Below, piece by piece: positions 50,224 through 59,097 of a stretch of 64,000 bases of DNA. The DNA comes from Achromobacter spanius. Lineage in GTDB: Bacteria > Pseudomonadota > Gammaproteobacteria > Burkholderiales > Burkholderiaceae_B. The stretch lies in assembly GCF_002812705.1 (NCBI RefSeq), contig NZ_CP025030.1, positions 4,774,001 through 4,838,000 on the forward strand, in the 5' to 3' direction. The position numbers and the translations under genes are program-made. The notes below the pieces were generated by a model. It saw nothing but the letters and a program-made list of their open reading frames with translations, was not told where the DNA came from and made no database searches. Position 1 is the stretch's first letter, and the number at the start of each line of letters is the position of its first letter.

Positions 50224-51207
50224 ATGCAGAAGACATATCTCGCCCGTTTTGGCGTGGCCCTGGGAATGGTTGCGGGGCTGGCTGCGCCGTTGGGCGCGTA
50301 TGCCGCCGACACCTTTCCCGACAAGCCGGTGCGCATCGTCGTGCCGTACGCGGCGGGTGGCGGCGTGGACATCGTGACGCGATTGATCACGCAGAAAATG
50401 GCCGAAGAACTCAAGCAGCCGGTCATCGTCGACAACCGCCCCGGCGCCGCCACCAACATCGGCATGGAGCACGTTGCGCGTGCCGACCCCGACGGCTACA
50501 CGCTGCTGACCGCGTCTAACACGCTGGCCAGCAATGCGGCGTTGTTCCCGAAACTGAACTTCAATCCCGCCAAGGACTTCGCCCCCATCGGCGCCATCGG
50601 CTTCGCGCCGCTGGTCGTGGTGGTGCGCAGCGACGCCAGCGCCAAGACCTTGAAGGAGCTGGTTGCGCAAGGCCGCGCCAACCCCGACAAGCTGACCTAC
50701 GGCTCGGCGGGCAACGGTAGTTCGGGGCATTTAGGCAGCGAACTTCTCAAGTCCGAGGGCGGTTTCAAGGCGCTGCACATTCCGTACAAGGGCGGCTCGC
50801 CCGCCGTGACCGACCTGTTGGGCGGCCGGCTGTCCTTCATGTCGATCAACCCGCTGGAAGTGGTCTCGCACGTCCAGGCCGGCAAGCTGCGCGCATTGGC
50901 CGTGCTGAACCCGCATCCGGCCAAACTGTTGCCCGACGTGCCCACCGCCGCATCCCAAGGTCTGTCGGGCGCGGATGCCACCGTGTGGTGGGGCTTGGTT
51001 GGCCCGGCCGGCATGCCCGAGCCCGTGGTCAAGCGCTTGAACAAGGCATTGCAGGCCGCGCTGGCGGACCCGGCCTTCCAGCAACGCATGAGCGAGATCG
51101 GCGCCGAAGTCACGCCGGGCAGCGCCGCGGACTTTGGTCGATTCGTGGCCGATGAATCGGTGAAGTGGACCAAGGTGATCCGCGAAGCCGGCATCAGCGC
51201 CGACTGA
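50224..51207 (+). CDS. Bug/TctC-family periplasmic solute-binding protein
   Basis: A 327-residue binding protein with a signal peptide (to PLGAYAADTFPDKP) and the Bug motifs VRIVVPYAAGGGVDIVTRL, QPVIVDNRPGAATNIGMEHV and HIPYKGGSPAVTDLLGG. ATG 50224 follows an AGGAGA site; the TTG three bases earlier is not needed. It is cotranscribed with galB- and galC-like genes, so its ligand is probably gallate, protocatechuate, oxalomesaconate or a similar acid. Confidence 0.92.
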   Translation: MQKTYLARFGVALGMVAGLAAPLGAYAADTFPDKPVRIVVPYAAGGGVDIVTRLITQKMAEELKQPVIVDNRPGAATNIGMEHVARADPDGYTLLTASNTLASNAALFPKLNFNPAKDFAPIGAIGFAPLVVVVRSDASAKTLKELVAQGRANPDKLTYGSAGNGSSGHLGSELLKSEGGFKALHIPYKGGSPAVTDLLGGRLSFMSINPLEVVSHVQAGKLRALAVLNPHPAKLLPDVPTAASQGLSGADATVWWGLVGPAGMPEPVVKRLNKALQAALADPAFQQRMSEIGAEVTPGSAADFGRFVADESVKWTKVIREAGISAD

Positions 51208-51233
51208 ATGGTCTTTATTTTCAGGAAGAAAGC

Positions 51234-51956
51234 ATGAGCAGCACTACCCAAAACGGCCTGATCGTCAGCGCCCATTCGGCGGATTTCGTCTGGCGCGCGG
51301 GCGGCGCCATTGCCCTGTACGCGCAGCGCGGCTTCAACATGACCGTGGTGTGCCTGTCGTTCGGCGAGCGCGGTGAATCGGCCAAGCTCTGGCGCGAGCC
51401 GGGCATGACGCTGGAACGCGTCAAGACGGCGCGGCGCGAAGAAGCCACGCTCGCCGCATCGATCCTGGGCGCTTCGGTGCGCTTTCTGGATTGCGGCGAT
51501 TATCCGCTGCGCGTCAGCGACGACGCCTTGTTCCAACTGGCCGACATCTATCGTGAATTGCGGCCGGCCTTCGTGCTGACGCACTCGCTGAAAGACCCCT
51601 ACAACTTCGACCACCCGCTTGCCACCCATGTGGCGCAAGAGGCACGCATCATCGCCCAGGCGCACGGGCATCGGCCGGACCAGCCCGTGCTGGGCGCGCC
51701 GCCCGTGTTTCTGTTCGAGCCGCATCAGCCCGAGCAATGCGAATGGAAGCCCGAGGTGCTGCTGGACATTTCGTCGGTGTGGGACGTGAAACGCCGCGCC
51801 TTTGAAACCATGGCCGCGCAGGAACACCTGTGGGAGTACTACACGCGCGTGGCCTTGCAGCGCGGCGTACAGGCGTCGCGCAATTCCGATCTGAAGATCA
51901 CGCATGCCGAGGGCTATCAGCGGATTTTCCCGCAAGTGACGGGAGCCTTCGCATGA
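51234..51956 (+). CDS. galB: GalB-like 4-oxalomesaconate hydratase (PIG-L fold)
   Basis: A 240-residue protein of the PIG-L/LmbE deacetylase fold. Instead of the deacetylase AHPDDE motif it has SAHSADFVWRAGGAIAL and VVCLSFGERGESAKLW, the pattern I know from GalB, the zinc-dependent 4-oxalomesaconate hydratase of gallate degradation. A DHPLATHVAQEA segment supplies the distal metal-ligand histidines. The start ATG 51234 has an AGGAAG site. Its stop overlaps the galC-like start by four bases. The two together form the hydration and aldolase steps after ring cleavage of gallate or protocatechuate at the 4,5 position. Confidence 0.8.
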   Translation: MSSTTQNGLIVSAHSADFVWRAGGAIALYAQRGFNMTVVCLSFGERGESAKLWREPGMTLERVKTARREEATLAASILGASVRFLDCGDYPLRVSDDALFQLADIYRELRPAFVLTHSLKDPYNFDHPLATHVAQEARIIAQAHGHRPDQPVLGAPPVFLFEPHQPEQCEWKPEVLLDISSVWDVKRRAFETMAAQEHLWEYYTRVALQRGVQASRNSDLKITHAEGYQRIFPQVTGAFA

Positions 51957-52654
51957 GCGCGCGCGCCATCGCAGTACGCAACATTCCCCGCGCCGACGCT
52001 GCCGTGATCGATCGCATGCAGGCGGCCGGCGTGTCGACGGTGCACGAAGCCCAGGGCCGCTCCGGGCTGCTGCAACCCTATCTGCGCCCTGTCTGGCGCG
52101 GCGCGGCCATCGCGGGCAGCGCCGTCACCGTGCTGGCCCAACCGGGTGACAACTGGATGCTGCACGTGGCGGTGGAACTTTGCCAACCCGGCGATGTACT
52201 GGTCGTGGCCTGCACCACCGAGAATCACGACGGCATGTTTGGCGAGCTGCTGGCCACGTCCTGCGCCACGCGCGGCGTGCGTGGGCTGGTCATCGATGCC
52301 GGCTGCCGCGACGTGATGGCCTTGGAAGCCATGCGCTTTCCGGTCTGGTCGCGCGCGGTGTCCGCCAAGGGCACGGTGAAGGCCACGCCGGGCAGCGTCA
52401 ACGTGCCGGTGGTGTGCGCCGGCGCGCTGGTGCGGCCGGGCGACATCATCGTGGCGGATCAAGACGGCGTGGTGGTGGTGGAACGCCAGCACGCCTTGTC
52501 GGTGGCGGATGCCAGCGAGGCGCGCCTGAAGAAAGAAGACGCCACGCGCGCCAGGTTGGCCGCGGGTGAGCTGGGCCTGGACATCTACGGCATGCGAGAC
52601 AAGCTGCGCGCGGCGGGGCTGGTGTATGTGGACGGGCCGGATCAGGCCCAATAG
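51953..52654 (+). CDS. galC: GalC-like 4-carboxy-4-hydroxy-2-oxoadipate aldolase (RraA family)
   Basis: A 233-residue RraA-family aldolase that would split 4-carboxy-4-hydroxy-2-oxoadipate into pyruvate and oxaloacetate. Recognisable parts are AGVSTVHEAQGRSGLL, GDVLVVACTTENHDGMFGEL, GLVIDAGCRDVMALEAMRFP and GDIIVADQDGVVVVE. ATG 51953 overlaps the galB stop codon (ATGA). The pairing with a GalB-type hydratase makes the CHA-aldolase assignment much stronger than for the RraA-like protein at 13537. No ring-cleavage dioxygenase gene is nearby. Confidence 0.85.
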   Translation: MSARAIAVRNIPRADAAVIDRMQAAGVSTVHEAQGRSGLLQPYLRPVWRGAAIAGSAVTVLAQPGDNWMLHVAVELCQPGDVLVVACTTENHDGMFGELLATSCATRGVRGLVIDAGCRDVMALEAMRFPVWSRAVSAKGTVKATPGSVNVPVVCAGALVRPGDIIVADQDGVVVVERQHALSVADASEARLKKEDATRARLAAGELGLDIYGMRDKLRAAGLVYVDGPDQAQ

Positions 52655-52661
52655 CGGGAAC

Positions 52662-53924
52662 TTACATCCCGTCGAACCAGGATTTCCATTGAGGCACGGC
52701 GTGCGCGTACGTGCCTCGGTGCGTGGTGGCGCCGGTTGAAATCGCTTCGACCTTGGTGTTGCCCGCGCCCATGGCGTGCTGGTAGGTGGCCGCCAACTGG
52801 CCCAAGCCGGTGCTGATCGCTTCGTCGGTATCGCCGTAGTAATTGCGCACCGGCGTCTGGATCACCCAGCGATACGACTGCGCCTGGTCCACCAGCCGGC
52901 CATAGGCGGATGCCGCGAAGAACTTCGGGTTGAAGTACTCGGCCCGGATCAGCTTGCGCACGTCGGTCGGCACGTCGGCGGCATTGAACGGTTCGCGCGC
53001 GTAGGCCTTGCGCGACACCTCGTAATACGCCGGGTTGATCAGCGAACGCGCCAAGCCGGGTTCGCCGTAGTAGTTCTCGTAAGAGAACGACGACAGGATG
53101 AACAGGCTGGTCACCCAGCTTGCGTCATTGGCGCGCGGGAACTGCAAGAAGCCGTTCAGCGCCACGAACACGTCGACGGGCGCGCTGGCCGTGGCGGTGG
53201 CCTGCACCGCCACGCCGGCCGCTTCCAGTTTTTCCAGGAAGGCCATCGTCACGAAACCACCTTGCGACCATCCCGCCAGGAACAGCTTGTTGCTGCTGCG
53301 TTTCAAGTCGGCCAGCACGGCGCGCGCGGCAAGCAGCATGTCGTAGCTGGCTTGTTGATGGCTGCCCTTGACCATGTAGCCTTCGGACTCGGTCGAATCG
53401 CCAAGGCCGAAGTAATCAGCGCCGATCACCGCGTAGCCCTGCCCCGCGAACTGGGCAATCATCAGCTGCGTTTCAGGCGACTGTTCGGGATACGAGGGCA
53501 CCTCGTGTTTGCCGTAAACGGTGCCGTGCTGGTAGGACACCATCGGCAACGATGCCTGGGTCGTGTCCGGCACGGCAACCAGGCCGGTGGCAACCGTGGG
53601 CAGGTTGCCGCGCTCGGGAATGACGGAGGCGTAGCTGACGCGGTATAGGTTCACCGCGTTACGCGCGGGTGTGTAGGTGGCGCGCGTGCCGGCAAAGCTT
53701 GGCGTATCGGTTTGCAGGATGCGATTGAGGCGTTCGGTGTCCCAGCGCGCAAGGAATTCATAGCGTACGCCCGAGGCCAGCACAGCGCCTTCGGTAATCT
53801 CCGCCTTGGCGCCAAGCTCGGCCGCGTGTGCTGCGCTGCCCGCTACGCTTGCCAAGGCAAACCCCAACGTCATGCAAAGGCTAGCCGCCAGACCGCTGAC
53901 GCGGCTGCGAAAAACATGGCCCAT
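52662..53924 (-). CDS. Secreted alpha/beta hydrolase (lipase/peptidase-like)
   Basis: A 420-residue exported hydrolase. The signal peptide runs from MGHVFRSRVSGLAASLC to SAAHAAEL, followed by a domain with VATGLVAVPDTTQASLPMVS and the nucleophile elbow LFLAGWSQGGFVT (GxSxG, serine near residue 219), then GADYFGLGDS upstream of it. The C-terminal histidine is probably in the ATTHRGTYAH stretch. The family acts on esters or peptides; lipase and tannase-like enzymes share this layout. The start ATG 53924 is chosen because of the signal peptide. It faces the galC stop by 7 bases. Confidence 0.84.
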   Translation of the reverse strand: MGHVFRSRVSGLAASLCMTLGFALASVAGSAAHAAELGAKAEITEGAVLASGVRYEFLARWDTERLNRILQTDTPSFAGTRATYTPARNAVNLYRVSYASVIPERGNLPTVATGLVAVPDTTQASLPMVSYQHGTVYGKHEVPSYPEQSPETQLMIAQFAGQGYAVIGADYFGLGDSTESEGYMVKGSHQQASYDMLLAARAVLADLKRSSNKLFLAGWSQGGFVTMAFLEKLEAAGVAVQATATASAPVDVFVALNGFLQFPRANDASWVTSLFILSSFSYENYYGEPGLARSLINPAYYEVSRKAYAREPFNAADVPTDVRKLIRAEYFNPKFFAASAYGRLVDQAQSYRWVIQTPVRNYYGDTDEAISTGLGQLAATYQHAMGAGNTKVEAISTGATTHRGTYAHAVPQWKSWFDGM

Positions 53925-54133
53925 CTGTGTCACCCCTTGGTGCTGCCGACCTGGCGCGCGGATGGCGCGCCGCATTGCTTCGTTTTTTGAAGGCGCGATT
54001 GTACTGCCGGGCCCTGGACACCTGGGTGTCGCTGTTCGCGCCGGTCGGGCAACGGCGCGCCAACTTGACAGCGCGCCTGGCGACGCCAGAACATACGCCG
54101 ACCCATCGAAACGCGTTGCAAGGACCCTGAGGC
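53925..54133. other. Divergent promoter region before thiM
   Basis: About 210 GC-rich bases between the hydrolase and thiM. I looked for a TPP riboswitch (CTGAGA and ACCTGA cores) and did not find one. Confidence 0.45.
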
Positions 54134-54955
54134 ATGGCTGAATCCCCCACTGACACCGCCGCCCTGGCACGGACGTGCCAGGACCTTTACACCGCGCTGC
54201 GGCAAGACGCGCCGCTGGTGCAATGCCTGACCAATTTCGTGTCCATGAACATCGCGGCCAACGTGCTGCTGGCGATGGGCGCGTCACCCGCCATGGTGCA
54301 CGCCACCGACGAAGCGCCCGAATTCGCGCGCGTGGCGGGCGCCGTGGTCATCAACATCGGTACGCTGTCCGCGCCTTGGCTGGAAAGCATGCTGCTGACC
54401 GCCGCGTCGGCACGCCAAACCGGCATTCCCTGGGTGCTGGATCCCGTGGCCCATCACGCCACCGCCTTTCGGCGCGACGCCGTGCGGCAATTGCTGGCCT
54501 TGCAACCGACCATCGTGCGCGGCAACGCATCAGAGATCATCGCGTTGGCGGGCGGCCACAGCGCCGGCAAGGGCGTGGACGCGCGCGACGTCGTGGCGCA
54601 GGCGGAACAATCGGCGCGCGACATCGCCACTGCGCATCGCACCGTGGTGGCCGTGACCGGAGAAACCGATTACGTCACCGACGGCCAACGTTCGGTGCGC
54701 ATCACGGGCGGGTCGCCGCTGATGCCGAGCGTCACCGCCACCGGCTGCGCGCTGACGGCGCTGGTCGGCGCCTTTGCGGCAGTATCCAAAAACGATCCGT
54801 ACACGGCGGCGGTTGCCGCCCTGTCCTGCTTCGCCATCGCGGGGCGGCGTGCGGGTGAGCTGGCCGAAGGCCCCGGGTCTTTCGCCTGGCGCTTCCTGGA
54901 TGCGTTGGCGTCGCTGGAAACTGACTGCCTGACACGGGAATCGCCGTTGCGCTGA
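54134..54955 (+). CDS. thiM: Hydroxyethylthiazole kinase
   Basis: A 273-residue ribokinase-like enzyme that phosphorylates 4-methyl-5-(2-hydroxyethyl)thiazole for thiamine salvage. Typical segments are LVQCLTNFVSMNIAANVLLA, GAVVINIGTL, IPWVLDPVAHHATAFRRD, TIVRGNASEIIALAG and the ATP/anion hole MPSVTATGCALTALVGAF with the catalytic cysteine. Length and motif order match ThiM. It stands alone, with no thiD or thiE beside it and no visible TPP riboswitch. Confidence 0.94.
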   Translation: MAESPTDTAALARTCQDLYTALRQDAPLVQCLTNFVSMNIAANVLLAMGASPAMVHATDEAPEFARVAGAVVINIGTLSAPWLESMLLTAASARQTGIPWVLDPVAHHATAFRRDAVRQLLALQPTIVRGNASEIIALAGGHSAGKGVDARDVVAQAEQSARDIATAHRTVVAVTGETDYVTDGQRSVRITGGSPLMPSVTATGCALTALVGAFAAVSKNDPYTAAVAALSCFAIAGRRAGELAEGPGSFAWRFLDALASLETDCLTRESPLR

Positions 54956-55065
54956 ACGCCGGTTGCGGCAGACGGTATGACCGCAGACATGTGGATGACA
55001 GCTTGGGCTGCTTACAATAGCGCTGTTGCGTTGCAACATTCCTCGAATCACCCCTAGCCATCCCC

Positions 55066-56283
55066 ATGTCTCACCCTGCTTCCCCGCAGCACCGGCCCGC
55101 GCTGGTGCTGCTTGCCCTAGCTGTGGGCAGCTTCGCCATCGGAACCACCGAGTTCGCCACGATGAGCCTGCTGCCTTATTTTTCGCAGTCGCTGGGCATC
55201 GACGCGCCCACGGCCGGCCACGTCATCAGCGCCTATGCGCTGGGCGTGGTGGTCGGCGCGCCGATCCTGGCCGTGCTGGGCGCGAAGATGCCGCGCCGCC
55301 GCCTGCTGATCGCCCTGATGGGGCTGTTCGCCGTGGGCAACGGCCTGAGCGCCATCGCGCCCGACTATCACTGGATGCTGTTCTTCCGCTTTCTCAGCGG
55401 GCTGCCCCACGGCGCGTACTTCGGCATTGCGTCACTGGTGGCCAGTTCGCTGGTGCCGGCCAACCGCCGCACCATGGCCGTGGGCCGCGTGTTTCTGGGC
55501 TTGACCGTCGCCACCATCATCGGCGTGCCCATGGCCAACTGGCTGGGCCAGATGGTCGGCTGGCGCTGGAGCTTCGGCCTGGTATCGCTATTGGCGGTGC
55601 TGACCATGATCAGCGTGGCCGTCTACGCCCCGGACACGCCCGCCGACCACAAGGCCAGCCCGCTGCGCGAACTGAGCGCGCTGGGCCGGGGCCAGGTCTG
55701 GATCACGCTGGCGATCGGCGCGGTGGGCTTTGGCGGCTTGTTCTCGGTGTACACGTATCTGGCCGACACACTGACCGCCGTCACGCAAGTCGCGCCCAGC
55801 ACCGTGCCCTTCGTGCTCAGCGCGTTTGGCGTGGGACTGACGGTGGGCAACATGGTGGTGCCGATCTTCGCGGACCGCGCCGTCATGCGCACGGCGGGCT
55901 TGCTGCTGGTGTGGTCGGCCGTGGTGCTGGCGCTGTTTCCGCTGATGGCGCACAACGTCTGGCTGATCACGCTGAACGTCTTCCTGGTGGGCGTGGGCGG
56001 TGCGCTGGGCACCGTGCTGCAAACCCGCTTGATGGATGTGGCGGGCGATGCCCAAGGCTTGGCCGCCGCGCTGAACCATTCCGCGTTCAACACCGCCAAT
56101 GCGCTGGGCCCCCTTCTGGGCGGCCTGGCGATTGCCGCCGGCTATGGCTGGACGTCCACTGGCTGGGTGGGCAGCCTGCTGGCCCTGGGCAGCATGCCCT
56201 TGTGGCTGTGGGCCGTGATGCTGGAGCGGCGCCACCGCGCCGCGCGCCAGGCCCAACTGGTCGCCAACACGGAATCGGCATAA
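55066..56283 (+). CDS. MFS efflux transporter (DHA1 family, AraJ/YdhP-like)
   Basis: A 405-residue transporter with twelve predicted membrane segments. It starts VLLALAVGSFAIGTTEFATM, a signature of the DHA1 drug and sugar efflux group, and has the loop motif VLGAKMPRRRLLIALM between helices 2 and 3 (the A-motif of MFS). The substrate is unknown; relatives export arabinose, purine nucleosides or drugs. It lies 110 bases after thiM and faces the iron-transport ATPase gene across 15 bases. Confidence 0.9.
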   Translation: MSHPASPQHRPALVLLALAVGSFAIGTTEFATMSLLPYFSQSLGIDAPTAGHVISAYALGVVVGAPILAVLGAKMPRRRLLIALMGLFAVGNGLSAIAPDYHWMLFFRFLSGLPHGAYFGIASLVASSLVPANRRTMAVGRVFLGLTVATIIGVPMANWLGQMVGWRWSFGLVSLLAVLTMISVAVYAPDTPADHKASPLRELSALGRGQVWITLAIGAVGFGGLFSVYTYLADTLTAVTQVAPSTVPFVLSAFGVGLTVGNMVVPIFADRAVMRTAGLLLVWSAVVLALFPLMAHNVWLITLNVFLVGVGGALGTVLQTRLMDVAGDAQGLAAALNHSAFNTANALGPLLGGLAIAAGYGWTSTGWVGSLLALGSMPLWLWAVMLERRHRAARQAQLVANTESA

Positions 56284-56298
56284 CAGGCCCTGCACTGC

Positions 56299-57057
56299 CT
56301 AGCGGTAATACACGCAGATGCGCTTGCCACCGATGTCATGCACATCGATCGGCAGTTCATACAGGGGGCTCAGCACCTCGGGCCGGATCAATTCCGCCGG
56401 GGTGCCCTGGTGGGCCACGCGGCCCTGGCGCATCGCCACGATGCGGTCCGCATAGCTGGACGCGAAATTGATGTCGTGCAGCACCAGCACCACGGTCTTG
56501 CCCAGCTCATCCGCCGCGCGGCGCAAGGTGCCCATCATCGCCACCGCGTGCTTCATGTCCAGGCTGTTCAAGGGTTCGTCCAGCAACAAGTAGCGCGTGT
56601 CCTGGCACAGCACCATCGCCACAAAGGCGCGTTGCCGCTGCCCGCCCGACATCTCGTCCAGATAGCGGTCAGCCAGCGGCTCCAGGTTCAGGTACGACAG
56701 CGCGCGGTCGATGTGGGCCTTGTCGTCCAGCGTCAGCCGGCCGCCCGTGTGCGGATAGCGGCCGAACGCCACCAGGTCCCTGACGGTCAGGCGTAGCGGC
56801 AGGTGGTTGTCTTGCCGCAGGATGGCCAGGCGGCGCGCCAGCTCGCGGCTGTCCGCGCGCGTCACATCCAGCCCGTCCACCCTGATCTGTCCGGCCGACA
56901 CGGGCAGCAGGCGGCTCACCATGGAAAGCAAGGTGGACTTGCCCGCGCCGTTGGGGCCGATGATGGCGGTTACGCCCTGGGCCGGCAGTTGCAGGGTGAC
57001 GTCGTCCACCACCACGCTATCGCCGTACTGCTTGCTGACTTCTGCTATTTCAATCAT
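56299..57057 (-). CDS. Iron-siderophore ABC transporter, ATP-binding protein
   Basis: A 252-residue ABC ATPase of the FepC/CeuD type. Walker A is IGPNGAGKSTLL, the Q-loop follows in RQDNHLPLRL, the signature is MSGGQRQRA and Walker B is RYLLLDEPLNSLD. It is the last gene of a four-gene operon (binding protein, two permeases, ATPase) and overlaps the second permease by four bases. It would power uptake of a ferric siderophore through the inner membrane. Confidence 0.93.
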   Translation of the reverse strand: MIEIAEVSKQYGDSVVVDDVTLQLPAQGVTAIIGPNGAGKSTLLSMVSRLLPVSAGQIRVDGLDVTRADSRELARRLAILRQDNHLPLRLTVRDLVAFGRYPHTGGRLTLDDKAHIDRALSYLNLEPLADRYLDEMSGGQRQRAFVAMVLCQDTRYLLLDEPLNSLDMKHAVAMMGTLRRAADELGKTVVLVLHDINFASSYADRIVAMRQGRVAHQGTPAELIRPEVLSPLYELPIDVHDIGGKRICVYYR

Positions 57058-58046
57058 CTGCGCCCCTTGCGCAAGATCAGGACGAGGAACATCACCCCGC
57101 CCACGAATTCAATGACCACGCTGACGGTGGTGTTCAAGCCCAGCACGCGCTCCAGCAAGGTCTGGCCGCCCACCAGGAAGATGACGCCCAACAGCGTCGC
57201 GGCGGGCACCGTGTACTTGTGCTTGTCGGACCCCATGGCCTGGTAGGCCAGGTTGCTGACCAACAAGCCGAAGAACGTCACCGGCCCGACCAGCGCCGTG
57301 GATACCGACACCAGCACCGCAATGGCCGCCAGCGTCAGCATCAGGCTGCGGCGATAATCCACGCCCAGATTCACGGCGATGTCGCGCCCCAGCGCCAGCA
57401 CGTCGTAGCGATGGCGCAAGCGCCACACCACCAGCGTCGCCACGCAGACGGCGGCCAGCGCCATGGGCAAGAGCGACACGCGCACCGTATTGAAGCTGGC
57501 GAACATGCGGTCTTGCAGCACCAGGAATTCATTGGGATCGATCAGGCGCACCACAAAATTGGACAGGCTGCGAAACAGCAGCCCGAAGACAATGCCCACC
57601 AGCATCATCAGATGCAGGCTGCGCACCGCATCCGAAAACAGCCAGCGAAACAGCAGGCAGGCAAACGCCGTCATCGCGCAGACTTCCAGCAGGAACGCGG
57701 CCACGGGATGCTCGGCGGCCACCGCGGCCTGGCCGAAGCCAAACACCACCACCGCCTGAATCAACAGGTACAGCGCGTCAAAGCCCATGATGGCGGGCGT
57801 CAGGATGCGGTTGTGCGTGACGGTCTGGAACAGCACCGACGACACCGCCACCGCATACGCCACCAGCAGCATCGCCACCAGCTTGCCGCCGCGAAATGGA
57901 ATCACGAACGACCACTGGCCGTTGGCGCCCAAGGTCATGAACGCCACCACGCAGAGCAGCGCGGCGGCGGCCAGCCACAGCAGGCGCGCGCGTTGCGGTG
58001 CGCGTGGCACGGCGCGGGTAGCGCCATAGAAAGCGGTATCAGCCAA
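57054..58046 (-). CDS. Iron-siderophore ABC transporter permease (FecCD family)
   Basis: A 330-residue FecCD/BtuC-type permease with about nine to ten membrane helices. Typical segments are VAYAVAVSSVLFQTVTHNRI, LTPAIMGFDALYLL, LALGRDIAVNLGVDYRRSLM and VGPVTFFGLLVSNLAYQAMG (the coupling-helix region). It overlaps the upstream permease gene by eight bases and the ATPase gene by four. It forms the channel together with the other permease. Confidence 0.92.
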   Translation of the reverse strand: MADTAFYGATRAVPRAPQRARLLWLAAAALLCVVAFMTLGANGQWSFVIPFRGGKLVAMLLVAYAVAVSSVLFQTVTHNRILTPAIMGFDALYLLIQAVVVFGFGQAAVAAEHPVAAFLLEVCAMTAFACLLFRWLFSDAVRSLHLMMLVGIVFGLLFRSLSNFVVRLIDPNEFLVLQDRMFASFNTVRVSLLPMALAAVCVATLVVWRLRHRYDVLALGRDIAVNLGVDYRRSLMLTLAAIAVLVSVSTALVGPVTFFGLLVSNLAYQAMGSDKHKYTVPAATLLGVIFLVGGQTLLERVLGLNTTVSVVIEFVGGVMFLVLILRKGRR

Positions 58047-59030
58047 GGCGATTCCTCCGCAGGCGCAGCAAGCCCAGGAACAGGATGCTGCCCACCACGC
58101 CGACCACGGTGCCGATCGGGATTTCGTAGGGGTGAATCACCAGGCGGCCGATGATGTCGCAGGCCAGCACGAACACGCCACCCAGCGCCGCCACCCACGG
58201 AATGGAACGCCGCATGTTGTCGCCCAGCACCAGGCTGACGGCGTTGGGCACGATCAGCCCCAGAAACGGAATGCCGCCCGCCGTCACCACCACCACCGCC
58301 GAAATGGCCGACACAATCAGCAGGCCCACGAAGGTCAGGCGCGCGTGGTTCAGGCCCAGGTTGGACGCGAATTCACGCCCCATGCCGGCCACGGTATAGC
58401 GGTCAGCGGCGGCATAGGCCGCGCACGCCAGCGCAAAGCCGATCCACAGCAATTCATAGCGGCCACGCAGCACGCCCGAGAAGTCGCCCGTGGTCCAGGC
58501 GTGCAGCGATTGCAGCAGGTCGAAGCGGAAGGCCAGAAAGGTGGTTGCCGCGTGGATGACGCCGCCCAGGATCAAACCGATCAACGGCACGATGAAGGGC
58601 GTGCGCAGCGGCACGCGGCGCAGCAGCGCCAGGAACAGCAAGGTGCCCGCCAGCGCAAAGCCCGTAGCGGTAAGCATCTTGCCGATCACCGGCGTATCAG
58701 GCGCCAGCAAGGTGATGACCAGGATGCCCAGCGTGGCTGATTCCACGGTGCCAGCGGTGGTGGGTTCCACGAAGCGGTTGCGCACCAGCATCTGCATGAT
58801 CAGGCCCGCCACCGCCAGCGCCATGCCGGCCAGCAGCAAGGCCAGCGTGCGCGGCACGCGGCTGACCATCAGCAGGCGCCAGGCGCGCTCGGCCTCTTCG
58901 CCCCGCCCCATAGCGCCGTGAGCGACAGCGTGCCCGCGCCCAGGCTGACGCTGGCCACGCACAGCGCCGCCAGCAGCATCAACACCGCGGCCAGGCCGCC
59001 CCAACCGCTTAGCACCCGCCGCCAGTTCAC
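58039..59030 (-). pseudogene. Iron-siderophore ABC permease with a frameshift
   Basis: The first part (GTG 59030, AAGAAGG upstream) reads MNWRRVLSGWGGLAAVLMLL, then VASVSLGAGTLSLTALWGG, a normal FecCD start. Near 58,901-58,909, within the G-rich GGGGCGGGGC (minus strand), the frame shifts by one base; the other frame continues GEEAERAWRLLMVSRVPRTL and on to the end as a normal permease (VRNRFVEPTTAGTVESATLG, FLGLIVPNAVSLVLGD). Both frames together give about 330 residues. Either a single G is missing in a real mutation or this is a base-calling error in a G run. The 58039-59004 open frame alone starts with residues that do not belong to the family. Confidence 0.8.
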
Positions 59031-59052
59031 AAACGCCCTTCTTGTACAGCCG

Positions 59053-59097
59053 CCATGTTGCTGACTTTCATACTGCTTACTTCCATGCTGCTTACTT
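59053..59097. repeat. Three tandem 15-bp repeats at the binding-protein/permease junction
   Basis: On the plus strand the units are CCATGTTGCTGACTT, TCATACTGCTTACTT and CCATGCTGCTTACTT, exact tandem 15-mers with 2-4 differences. They span the last codon and stop (TAA) of the binding protein and most of the gap to the permease. Expansion by slippage would change only the intergenic length, not a protein. Confidence 0.75.

Noticed and set aside
53980..54133. Possible TPP riboswitch before thiM
   Set aside because: The conserved CTGAGA / ACCTGA cores and helix pattern are not present.
55026..56471. 481-codon plus-strand frame over the MFS gene
   Set aside because: Out-of-frame shadow of the transporter; no membrane segments and GC-driven composition.
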